Source: Gammaproteobacteria bacterium (GTDB lineage: Bacteria; Pseudomonadota; Gammaproteobacteria; UBA6429; Thiohalophilaceae). From it: 48,025 nucleotides of DNA. Position 1 is the first letter of the stretch. Every line of letters begins with the position of its first letter. The stretch is taken from assembly GCA_029881995.1 (NCBI GenBank), contig JAOULO010000025.1:1-48025 (forward strand), read 5' to 3'. The notes under the pieces are model-generated. The model ran no database searches. It was not told the DNA's origin and saw nothing but the letters and a program-made list of their open reading frames with translations. Shown piece by piece: positions 29,759 through 37,755 of the stretch. A program made the translations under genes and the position numbers.

Positions 29759-30133
29759 TCACGCCAGCAACCACTCTTCTCCTTCATCAAAATCCCGAAA
29801 TAATTGCATTTCCTGTGATAGTTTATTGGCTGACTGAAAGATATGTATTTCGGTGATGCCATAACCAAAATCATTGTCCACTACAAATGCAATACGGGTA
29901 TTGGCCCTTTTGGGATTCATTTCCCTGATATTCACCAGTTCCTTACTGAAATCCCAATCGATAATGGAAAAATCCATTTTTCGCAAATCCCATAATATCC
30001 GGCTATTTGGCGGGAAATTCTCGACCTCAGTTATTTTTGCTAGGGTTAACTGAAATTCTTCAAACGTTATCTTGCCTTCGATAGTTGCATAGATAGCTTT
30101 ATTTTCTGAATCATATCGGTAGCTAATTGACAT
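29759..30133 (-). CDS. Hypothetical small protein, STAS/SpoIIAA-like
   Basis: I do not recognise a characterised homologue. The 124-residue soluble protein starts ISYRYDSENKAIYATIEGKITFEE, a pattern of short beta strands followed by helices like the SpoIIAA/STAS-like fold of many small regulatory proteins (an ILWDLRKMDF strand-turn sits where STAS proteins have a DLS-type loop). It has no signal peptide or membrane segment. GGAAG eight bases before ATG 30133 supports the start. It converges on dapE and diverges from the following tautomerase-like gene. Confidence 0.65.
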   Translation of the reverse strand: MSISYRYDSENKAIYATIEGKITFEEFQLTLAKITEVENFPPNSRILWDLRKMDFSIIDWDFSKELVNIREMNPKRANTRIAFVVDNDFGYGITEIHIFQSANKLSQEMQLFRDFDEGEEWLLA

Positions 30134-30295
30134 ATTTCAAACTTCCTGACATCTTGAAAATTATGATATTTTATTGTTTATATATGCAAAGCAGCATGCA
30201 CATCTACATAAGCCAAATCTAGATGTTAGATTAGATATTTTTTATCTCAAATCATAAAACAGATCAAGTCGCCTAATCATATTAAGGAAAAAACA

Positions 30296-30640
30296 ATGCC
30301 ACATATCATTATTGAATACGCCGACCTACTGGGGGATGACACCTTTGCACACACCTTATGCATAACAGTCCATCAGGCCATTGCCGAGAGTGGCTTATTC
30401 GAGGCCAGTCACATTAAAACAAGAGCCTACCCATTCAAAACATATACCCATGCTGGTGGAGAGAAGCCTTATATACATATTCAGGCACGAATTAAGTCTG
30501 GGCGTGACTCACAAAACAAGAAACAGCTGAGTGATGCCATAATTGATAAATTGAAGTTAGTCCAGATTCAAGATACCGTTGTGACAGTAGAAATTATTGA
30601 CATGGATAGAGAATCGTATGGTAAATTTAAGGCTGACTAA
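30296..30640 (+). CDS. 5-carboxymethyl-2-hydroxymuconate isomerase-like tautomerase
   Basis: A 114-residue member of the CHMI branch of the tautomerase superfamily. After Met removal the N-terminal Pro (MPHIIIEYAD) would be the catalytic base. The HIKTRAYPFKTY segment and the IHIQARIKSGRD strand match CHMI. E. coli HpaF acts in homoprotocatechuate breakdown, but none of the other hpa genes are here, so the substrate is open. AAGGA seven bases upstream supports the start. It stands alone between AT-rich intergenic stretches (30134-30295 and 30641-30828). Confidence 0.8.
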   Translation: MPHIIIEYADLLGDDTFAHTLCITVHQAIAESGLFEASHIKTRAYPFKTYTHAGGEKPYIHIQARIKSGRDSQNKKQLSDAIIDKLKLVQIQDTVVTVEIIDMDRESYGKFKAD

Positions 30641-30828
30641 GACTGGTTGTTTTACCAAAAGATAGAGTAGATAACTAAACAATTTTATAATTATTTATTA
30701 AGTTGGGTTTACATAAATCAAACGCCAAAACACAAAGCCGTGTTGCGAACCTTAATAAACAACCCTTCGATAAATCGTAAATTTACTATACACTAACTCT
30801 CCTGTTTTCAATACTACAAGGTTATTCC

Positions 30829-31446
30829 ATGATAACAGCCAGTGAAGCCATCTCCCGTTTAAAAGACGGAAATCAGCGATTTGTATCAGGTGTGCGTAGC
30901 ATTGATACTATAGTAAAACAGATTAAACGTTCTGATTTTGTAAAAGGACAAGCGCCTTTCGCAATTATCCTTGGTTGTTCCGATTCCAGAGTACCTGCTG
31001 AAATCGTTTTTGATCAGGGCCTGGGAGATCTTTTTGTAATCCGGGTAGCTGGAAATATTGTTGCTTCTTCCCAGATAGGTAGTGTCGAGTTTGCAGCCGA
31101 AGTATTTGGAACACCACTGGTAGTAGTACTGGGGCACTCCATGTGTGGAGCAGTCATGGCTACAATTGAGGAATTGCAAGCCCCCAATTCCGATAAAGAA
31201 CATTCCCATAATATTCAGGCTATTGTCAGCCGAATTCGACCCGCAGTTGAGCCGTTGATTCATCCTGGGATTCATCATGAATCAGATAAATTACTGGCAT
31301 CGGCAATCCGTGCCAATATCCTTGCCTCAACCAACCATCTTCGTCATGGCTCAGAAATTCTTGAGCATTTAATACAGGAAGGAAAGCTCAAAATTATTGG
31401 TGCGGAATATTCTCTGGAAACAGGAGTTGTTACCTTTTTTGACTGA
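30829..31446 (+). CDS. Beta-class carbonic anhydrase
   Basis: Interconverts CO2 and bicarbonate in the cytoplasm. The 205-residue product has the beta-class zinc ligands and dyad: Cys50, Asp52 and Arg54 in ILGCSDSRVPAE, His103 and Cys106 in VLGHSMCGAVM, plus the FVIRVAGNIV strand. No signal peptide is present. It precedes the LCIB-like gene and the DAB operon on the same strand, so it probably belongs to the carbon-supply locus, but gaps of 166 and 225 bases with promoter-like sequences suggest separate transcription. AAGG eight bases before ATG supports the start. A TATACA (30787-30792) is a possible -10 box but its -35 is weak. Confidence 0.95.
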   Translation: MITASEAISRLKDGNQRFVSGVRSIDTIVKQIKRSDFVKGQAPFAIILGCSDSRVPAEIVFDQGLGDLFVIRVAGNIVASSQIGSVEFAAEVFGTPLVVVLGHSMCGAVMATIEELQAPNSDKEHSHNIQAIVSRIRPAVEPLIHPGIHHESDKLLASAIRANILASTNHLRHGSEILEHLIQEGKLKIIGAEYSLETGVVTFFD

Positions 31447-31543
31447 ATAACACAATCTGTCCTATACAATATCATCACCAGAGTATAGCCAGAGGATTGG
31501 AGCGAGACAGCCATGGTAAAAAACATACATATGTGTTCAAACA

Positions 31544-31573
31544 TTGATAAAGATGCGTAACAAAGCCTAAGAT
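31544..31573 (+). promoter_or_regulatory. Candidate promoter for the LCIB-like gene
   Basis: TTGATA (31544-31549), an 18-base spacer and TAAGAT (31568-31573), about 40 bases before the GTG start at 31613. Both boxes are near consensus but the local AT richness makes chance matches likely. Confidence 0.4.
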
Positions 31574-31612
31574 AGTATATTATTAATTCAAATCAAAGAC
31601 TAAGGGGGTCTT

Positions 31613-32758
31613 GTGTACCGTACTAGTGGTTCTATATCAAGCGTGCTTGGTGCATTTCACATGGCAGAAGTATCCATGCGTTACAGTCTGTTTGTTCCAC
31701 GATTATATAACCTGGCTTTATCACTGGGTTTTGAAAAGGGCAAAATAATGCCTTCTCGTGCCTTTTGCTCCGATGAAAGCCAGGGTTATCCAATCATTCT
31801 TATTGCAAAACACTTTGGTACATTTCCTTTCAACCATGGTCGGGTGGGAGGAATTGTCGCTACAGACCGTCATGGCCCTCATGCTCACCATGGTAAGGAT
31901 TTAATTATCGTACAGGCCAGCCATGTTGGTTATGACCCTCAGACAGGAAGCTTTGGCATCTATCGTCGCTTACAGACTGAGCATCAGGAAGACAGTACCA
32001 GCTGCGGTAAAATCTGTGGTGCCATTGACTGGTATCTGCATGAATATGAATTTGCCAAACAAAATATTTTCTTAACCACCGATGGCAAGGACCACCTGGT
32101 TATTATCGATAATCAACTGTTACATACCGAGCGTGATGAAGGCCTATTGCTGAAACTTGAACGCCTTATCAATCTGGACGATCATGGTACACCTATGCCT
32201 AAACAGTGTTTAAGTACCTCCAAGGTATTTAAAGCCTCCTCTGTTCTGGAAAGTTATCTGGATAATTATGAGTGGAAAGCCGAATACAAAGACCCTATTG
32301 GCGAACACCTGCATCCGGATCTGTTTTTCTACCGACGTGATGTCTCGCAACATGCTGAGGGAGGAGATCATCTGGAACCTAACCTACTCGAAGTCATGCC
32401 CTATGTCGTAACATCAAAATGGCCTGCCCTGACCGCAGCACAGGCCAATACCCAGGTCGAATTTGATAGAGCCTATAGAACGATAATAAAGGAGCCAGCC
32501 TACCAGGGTAAAAAACTACTTTTCATCGCAGGCTTGAATGTTGATATCTCACCCCAACCCGGCCAGTTCTTTCCCTTGACCAAGTTTATCCCTTGGGCTG
32601 CCTACTATCAGGATGAGCAGGGAAAACAACAAACCTGGGAACAAACTGACCTGTTTGAACAGCTAATTGCCCAGTCCACCGAAAACTCGGACCAGATTGA
32701 TATGGAGACAGCTATCGAAATTATGGGGAACGTAGATGAGATCAAGTTACCATTTTAA
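31613..32758 (+). CDS. LCIB-like protein (limiting-CO2-inducible B/C family, beta/theta carbonic anhydrase fold)
   Basis: The 381-residue protein resembles the LCIB/C family of algae and bacteria, whose structures show a beta-type carbonic anhydrase site. Candidate zinc ligands and context are Cys52 with Asp54 and Glu55 in AFCSDESQG, His104 in QASHVGYDP, the GSFGIYRR strand, and Cys131 and Cys135 in STSCGKICGAI. The region 64-140 is rich in Gly and His (KHFGTFPFNHGRVGG, HGPHAHHGK), as expected. No signal peptide or membrane segment is seen. The start is GTG with AAGGGGG four to five bases upstream. LCIB homologues occur near DAB operons in some chemoautotrophs, which fits the dabA gene downstream. 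Activity is not proven, as several LCIB proteins are inactive. Confidence 0.75.
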   Translation: MYRTSGSISSVLGAFHMAEVSMRYSLFVPRLYNLALSLGFEKGKIMPSRAFCSDESQGYPIILIAKHFGTFPFNHGRVGGIVATDRHGPHAHHGKDLIIVQASHVGYDPQTGSFGIYRRLQTEHQEDSTSCGKICGAIDWYLHEYEFAKQNIFLTTDGKDHLVIIDNQLLHTERDEGLLLKLERLINLDDHGTPMPKQCLSTSKVFKASSVLESYLDNYEWKAEYKDPIGEHLHPDLFFYRRDVSQHAEGGDHLEPNLLEVMPYVVTSKWPALTAAQANTQVEFDRAYRTIIKEPAYQGKKLLFIAGLNVDISPQPGQFFPLTKFIPWAAYYQDEQGKQQTWEQTDLFEQLIAQSTENSDQIDMETAIEIMGNVDEIKLPF

Positions 32759-32848
32759 GTTAATGATTTATTTGTTGATATGTGCAAAACAGTCCAACAG
32801 AATAGACTTATCGTTTCTTGGCATTAGCGAAAAACTGCCTATAACTTT

Positions 32849-32876
32849 TTGATATTACTTAAAATTTCTGTATAAT
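32849..32876 (+). promoter_or_regulatory. Predicted sigma-70 promoter for the five-gene DAB operon
   Basis: TTGATA (32849-32854), a 16-base spacer and a perfect TATAAT (32871-32876) lie about 108 bases before the first NuoM-like gene. It is the best promoter match in this part of the window. The long leader (about 100 bases) could hold further control. Confidence 0.65.
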
Positions 32877-32983
32877 CTTGGCCTGTCATTTTCCCTTAAC
32901 TATAGGCTATGCCCTATGTCCATCTAAGGTGAAAATGCTAACCCCAATAATCAATATACAATAAACTAAACTGTGCATATTCA

Positions 32984-34456
32984 ATGGGTGTCTTGACGCA
33001 ATTGCTGCTAATTCCACTGCTGGGAGCCCTCCTTATCCTGCTGACACCAAAACAATGGCAGTCCCTGATTCGACCAATTGCCATCCTGCATGCACTTGCC
33101 ACACTGATTCTGGCATGGTCCCTTATCGCCAGTTTTGACACAAGCCTGACCTCACTCCAGTTTGCCGAACACCATGTCTGGAATTCACGACTTGGAACTG
33201 CCTATTCCTTAGGTATCGATGGATTTTCTTTCCCCATGGTTCTCCTGGCAACACTGCTTTGCCTGATTGCCATCATGGCATCAGGCAGCATCAATAAAAT
33301 GATGAAAGGCTATTACCTGCTTATTCTGTTGCTGGAAACCGCCATGTTGGGTGTATTTCTCGCCCAGGACTGGACCCTGTTTTACATTTTCTGGGAGTTA
33401 ACCCTGTTACCCCTGTTCTTTTTGATCGATCGCTGGGGAGGAAAACAGCGCCACCAGGCATCATTAAACTTTGTACTTTATACCATGGGTGGATCGGCCT
33501 TTATGTTGATCAGCCTGTTGGTGTTATTCGATACCTTGCCTGGTCATACCTTCAATATGCAGGCCATGATTGAGAGCGCAGCCGGACTTGATCCGGATGT
33601 GCAAGTTTTAATTTTTCTTGGCTTGCTGATTGGTTTTGGTGTCAAGATGCCCATTTTTCCCTTACATGGCTGGTTACCACTGGCCCATGTTGAAGCACCC
33701 AGCCCCATCAGTATCTTGCTATCCGGTGTTTTATTAAAAATGGGTTCGTATGGTTTGATACGTGCAGCCACCATGCTACCCGAGGCCGTGGTCAGTATGC
33801 AGAATTTTCTGGCCGGTATAGCTTTATTCAGCCTGATCTATGGAGGCCTGTTGGCCTGGCGTCAATCAGATATGAAGGGCATGATCGCCTACTCTTCTGT
33901 TAGTCATATGGGTGTAGTATTACTTGGCATAGCCACCCTCAATGTTACTGGACTCACAGGTGCCGTAATGCAAATGGTGGCCCACGGTCTGGTTGCCGGT
34001 CTGATGTTTCTCATGATTGGCCTTTTATATGAACGTACCCATACTCGCGATGTAAATCACTACAGTTCTCTGATACGTACCACTCCCCGCTTTGCCTTCT
34101 TTACTGTGCTTGCCTTTATCGCTGCTGTTGGTCTTCCAGGCACGGCTGGTTTTATCGCTGAGTTACATGCCCTTATTGGTGGTTATGAACGCTGGGGCTG
34201 GGTGGTTGTATTACTGACGGTGGGAGTCATGATCAGTGCCGCCTATGCCATTCGAACGGTTGGCCGACTCTTTACCGGCCCAATTCGCGATGAAATGCGT
34301 GATATTGCCGATCTGAAAGCCACTGAAATGCTTGCGGCTGGTGTGCTCAGTCTGGGGATCGTGCTGATGGGCGTCTTTCCAGCCCGGGTACTGGAGTTAT
34401 TCAGTGCCTCAGTGAATGTGCTGGGTGCAAGCTTTGCAAAATTTAAGGGACTGTGA
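32984..34456 (+). CDS. NuoM-like antiporter subunit 1 of the DAB operon (PF00361)
   Basis: A 490-residue polytopic membrane protein of the complex I / Mrp antiporter family, about 14 membrane segments. It is the most canonical NuoM of the set: GIDGFSFPMVLL, Glu138 in YIFWELTLLPLFFLI, Lys221 in GFGVKMPIFPLHGWLP, and Lys252 in SGVLLKMGSYGLIR, the residues of the ion half-channel. No nuoA-K genes are near, so it is not part of complex I. Its stop overlaps the dabA start (TGATG), so it should be made together with DabA. The likely role is ion (H+ or Na+) translocation driving bicarbonate uptake; this is inferred. No clear Shine-Dalgarno sequence precedes ATG 32984. Confidence 0.88.
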   Translation: MGVLTQLLLIPLLGALLILLTPKQWQSLIRPIAILHALATLILAWSLIASFDTSLTSLQFAEHHVWNSRLGTAYSLGIDGFSFPMVLLATLLCLIAIMASGSINKMMKGYYLLILLLETAMLGVFLAQDWTLFYIFWELTLLPLFFLIDRWGGKQRHQASLNFVLYTMGGSAFMLISLLVLFDTLPGHTFNMQAMIESAAGLDPDVQVLIFLGLLIGFGVKMPIFPLHGWLPLAHVEAPSPISILLSGVLLKMGSYGLIRAATMLPEAVVSMQNFLAGIALFSLIYGGLLAWRQSDMKGMIAYSSVSHMGVVLLGIATLNVTGLTGAVMQMVAHGLVAGLMFLMIGLLYERTHTRDVNHYSSLIRTTPRFAFFTVLAFIAAVGLPGTAGFIAELHALIGGYERWGWVVVLLTVGVMISAAYAIRTVGRLFTGPIRDEMRDIADLKATEMLAAGVLSLGIVLMGVFPARVLELFSASVNVLGASFAKFKGL

Positions 34457-37400
34457 TGCAAACAGAAAATAATTCACAGCCTTCAGTAAAAGATGTCCGA
34501 CAACAAATACGTGAGTTAATCGATCATCTAGCCCATATATTACCAGGGCAGGCCCCCATTAAAGATTTTGTACACCACAATACCTTGCATGGCTTTCAAC
34601 ATCTGCCCTTTCCTGCAGCACTTGAAGCGGCACGCAAAGTAACGGGTATCGATGGGTATTTACCAGAAAATGAATTCAGAAAACTGTATAAGCAGGACAG
34701 GATTACCCGGCAAGATCTACTTGATGTAATTCGCAGTGATAAAAACTTTGCGGACGACGAGCCAGTGCTAACATGTCAGAGTAAACCTATTACCCGAGCT
34801 GAAATTATCCTCACTGCTCTAATAAACCCAATCACCACCGTGACGGGTTGTCAGCTGACCTGGCAAATTGAAGAACAACATGCCTTAACGCGATTCCAGC
34901 CAGATGTCAGTGAATCAAGCCGTAAACACTTTTTTTCTAACATGAGACAGCAGGTATCAAGTGAGGCCAGTGCAATTACTGAGCTATGGTCTGCCTGTCT
35001 CAGAGTATTAGATTTACAACATTTTGTTTTGCATCCGGAAGAACTGGTCGACCTCGATCCTGATGATGCAGAAAAAATGCTCTCCGACAGTCTACATGAG
35101 ACCATCGAAACAGGTGGTGAGCATGTAACTCGACGCATGGTTTTGAAAGAAGCCGAAAAATTATTAAGCCATACCCTTGGTCGCGTTGGCCCGGAACTGA
35201 CTATACGTGATGTATTACATTTGCTGACGGGCCAGGATCTGCTCGAAGAAATCCGCCCTGCCCTGATCAGGCACCTTTCCGCCTACCTTGATCAAGGTAT
35301 GGCAGCATGGCACCACCCACAAAGGCAACTTGGTTTTTATGCCAGTTGGAAACAAAGTGCCCTACAGGACATGACCTGGAGTCTTGACAACATGTCTGAG
35401 ATTACCGATGAGTTGAATCACCTGCCTAATGATGCATTTGAAACGGTTATTACTGAACTTAAGTTAATTGGAATCCCGGAAAAACACTGGCCCCAGTATC
35501 TTGAAAGACTGGCACTGGAACTGCCCGGCTGGTCAGGAATGTTCCTATGGCGATCTCAAAACCCAGGCTATGAATCTCTGCTGCCAGAGCATGTGGACAT
35601 GATGGATTATCTTGCTGTGCGACTGATACTTGAACGGCTCTATGCTCGACGCATTTGTCGTGACCAGTGGTCAATTGGTCCTCGACTCGATCTGATTCGT
35701 TGGTACTTCCGTCAACATCCCTATCAGTTCATGGTGCGCTATATCCTGCACACCAGTCGTCTACCTGAATACCTCACTTCACGGGCTCAGAGTCTGGTAA
35801 AACAGTTTAACCAGGAATTTGATGATGACAACCAGTGGCAATTGCTTGCACAAATGATCTGGACCTGGCGTCAAAGTCCGGCCTCGGACAATCCTGTCGG
35901 GCATAGTGTATTTGGCAGTGCCTGGCGCCTGTTCCGACTGGCACAACACATGGGCCTGCCTGCCGAGGTCATTGCGACTTGCAATAAATCACAGGTAGAA
36001 GACATCTTAAATTGCCTTGATGCATTAACTGAGGGTGTGCGGGGCTTTATCTGGTTACAGGCCTACGAAAACCACTATCGTGATCAGCTCTTCAATGCAT
36101 TAGTAAACAACCGTGGTCGTGGCCGGTGGGCCAGCCGTGAACAACGTCCACAGGCACAGGTCGTGTTCTGTATGGATGATCGTGAAGAAGGTATTCGTCG
36201 TCATCTTGAAGAACTCAATCCGGCCATTGAAACCATGGGGGCTGCTGGATTCTTTGGGGTAGCCATAAACTGGCGTGGCATGGATGATGAAAAAATCACC
36301 CCGCTTTGTCCTGTGGTTGTCACACCCGCCCATGAAATACGGGAAATCCCTGCAGCAGGTGAAGAGCAAAAGAAAACAGCCCATGACAAACGTCGTCAAC
36401 TGCGCCTGAAATTGAGTGAGGTGTTTTATCAGGAAACCCGGCGCAATCTATTCACCAGCAGTGTCTTGATTACGAGTAGTGCGTTTGTCGCAATGCCTGT
36501 ATTGCTAACAAAATTATTCCTGCCCTTTACCAGTGGACAAATATCAAACTGGCTGCTTAAGAGTTTTGATTTAAATATTAACAGCCGCATTGTAATTAAT
36601 GCACAAACCAACACTGAAGCAAGCATTGAACACCCACGCCTTGGATTTACCGATGAGGAACAGGCAGACCGAGTACAAAACTTTCTGCGAACCATTGGTC
36701 TACAGCAGGGTTTGGGTTCATTTGTGGTAATGATGGGACACGGTTCCATTAGTCAGAATAATCCACATCTGTCGGCCTATGACTGTGGTGCCTGTAGTGG
36801 TCGACACGGTGGTCCCAATGCACGAACCTTCGCGGCCATGGCCAATCGACCTGAAGTGAGAAAGATTCTTAAAGATCGAGGTATCGATATACCCAAAGAC
36901 ACCTGGGTCATGGGTGCTGAACACAATACCTGTGATGAAACCATCACCTGGTATGATATAGATCTGATTCCAGATACTTTAAAACCGGCCTTTACAAAAT
37001 TACAGGCTGAATTAAAACAGGCCACAAAAATGTCTGCACATGAACGGTCACGCCGTTTTGCTTCTGCTCCACGCAAACTGTCACCGGCGCGTGCATTACG
37101 CCATGTCATCGGACGTTCAACAGATTTCAGCCAGGCCCGCCCAGAACTGGGGCATGCGACCAATGCCGCAGCCTTCATTGGTCGGCGCTCCATCAGTCAG
37201 GGAACCTTCTATGATCGACGTGTGTTTCTAATTTCCTATGATCCGACACAGGATCTGGAAGGAAAGGTACTGGAAGCGATTCTCCTGGCAGCCGGTCCAG
37301 TAGGTGCAGGGATCAATCTGGAATATTACTTCTCGACTGTTAATAACGACAAGTATGGCTGTGGTAGCAAGGTAACCCATAATGTCACCGGGCTGTTTGG

Positions 37401-37755
37401 TGTAATGGAAGGTACTGCCAGTGATCTGCGTACCGGATTACCAAAACAAATGATCGAAATCCATGAGGCCATGCGATTACAGATCGTTGTAGAAGCCAGC
37501 ACCGAGGTGCTAACCACAATATATAAACGCCAAGCCCCTTTACAGGAACTGGTTGGAAATGGCTGGTTACTACTCAATGCAATCGATCCCGATAGCGGTG
37601 AAATTACTATGTTTAAACCCGAGCAGGGTTTTGTCAAATGGGAAGGGGAAGTCAGTAATTTACCAGAAGTAGCCAGTTCAACAAACTGGTATGCTGGACA
37701 CCAGACTCCCCTGACGCCTGCCCTGATTAAACAAGCGGAGTTTGCCAATGGCTGA
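34456..37755 (+). CDS. dabA: DabA-type inorganic carbon transporter subunit (UPF0753/DUF2309)
   Basis: The zinc-containing cytoplasmic subunit of DAB complexes, thought to act as a vectorial carbonic anhydrase energised by DabB. The product is 1099 residues from ATG 34456 (GTG 34453 is one codon earlier). Numbering from 34453, the active-site residues known from Halothiobacillus DabA are all present: Cys573 and Asp575 in VVFCMDDREEGIRRHLE, His763 in VMMGHGS, and Cys778 in YDCGACSGRHGG. The N-terminal HHNTLHGFQHLPFPAAL and FRKLYKQDRI motifs are family hallmarks. It is longer than the DabA proteins of about 800-850 residues. AGGGA five bases before ATG favours that start. It overlaps both neighbours, showing tight coupling. 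Confidence 0.93.
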   Translation: MQTENNSQPSVKDVRQQIRELIDHLAHILPGQAPIKDFVHHNTLHGFQHLPFPAALEAARKVTGIDGYLPENEFRKLYKQDRITRQDLLDVIRSDKNFADDEPVLTCQSKPITRAEIILTALINPITTVTGCQLTWQIEEQHALTRFQPDVSESSRKHFFSNMRQQVSSEASAITELWSACLRVLDLQHFVLHPEELVDLDPDDAEKMLSDSLHETIETGGEHVTRRMVLKEAEKLLSHTLGRVGPELTIRDVLHLLTGQDLLEEIRPALIRHLSAYLDQGMAAWHHPQRQLGFYASWKQSALQDMTWSLDNMSEITDELNHLPNDAFETVITELKLIGIPEKHWPQYLERLALELPGWSGMFLWRSQNPGYESLLPEHVDMMDYLAVRLILERLYARRICRDQWSIGPRLDLIRWYFRQHPYQFMVRYILHTSRLPEYLTSRAQSLVKQFNQEFDDDNQWQLLAQMIWTWRQSPASDNPVGHSVFGSAWRLFRLAQHMGLPAEVIATCNKSQVEDILNCLDALTEGVRGFIWLQAYENHYRDQLFNALVNNRGRGRWASREQRPQAQVVFCMDDREEGIRRHLEELNPAIETMGAAGFFGVAINWRGMDDEKITPLCPVVVTPAHEIREIPAAGEEQKKTAHDKRRQLRLKLSEVFYQETRRNLFTSSVLITSSAFVAMPVLLTKLFLPFTSGQISNWLLKSFDLNINSRIVINAQTNTEASIEHPRLGFTDEEQADRVQNFLRTIGLQQGLGSFVVMMGHGSISQNNPHLSAYDCGACSGRHGGPNARTFAAMANRPEVRKILKDRGIDIPKDTWVMGAEHNTCDETITWYDIDLIPDTLKPAFTKLQAELKQATKMSAHERSRRFASAPRKLSPARALRHVIGRSTDFSQARPELGHATNAAAFIGRRSISQGTFYDRRVFLISYDPTQDLEGKVLEAILLAAGPVGAGINLEYYFSTVNNDKYGCGSKVTHNVTGLFGVMEGTASDLRTGLPKQMIEIHEAMRLQIVVEASTEVLTTIYKRQAPLQELVGNGWLLLNAIDPDSGEITMFKPEQGFVKWEGEVSNLPEVASSTNWYAGHQTPLTPALIKQAEFANG

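Noticed and set aside
30234-30248. AGATA-T5-TATCT as a terminator
   Set aside because: The stem is only five A/T pairs, and no gene ends just before it on either strand.
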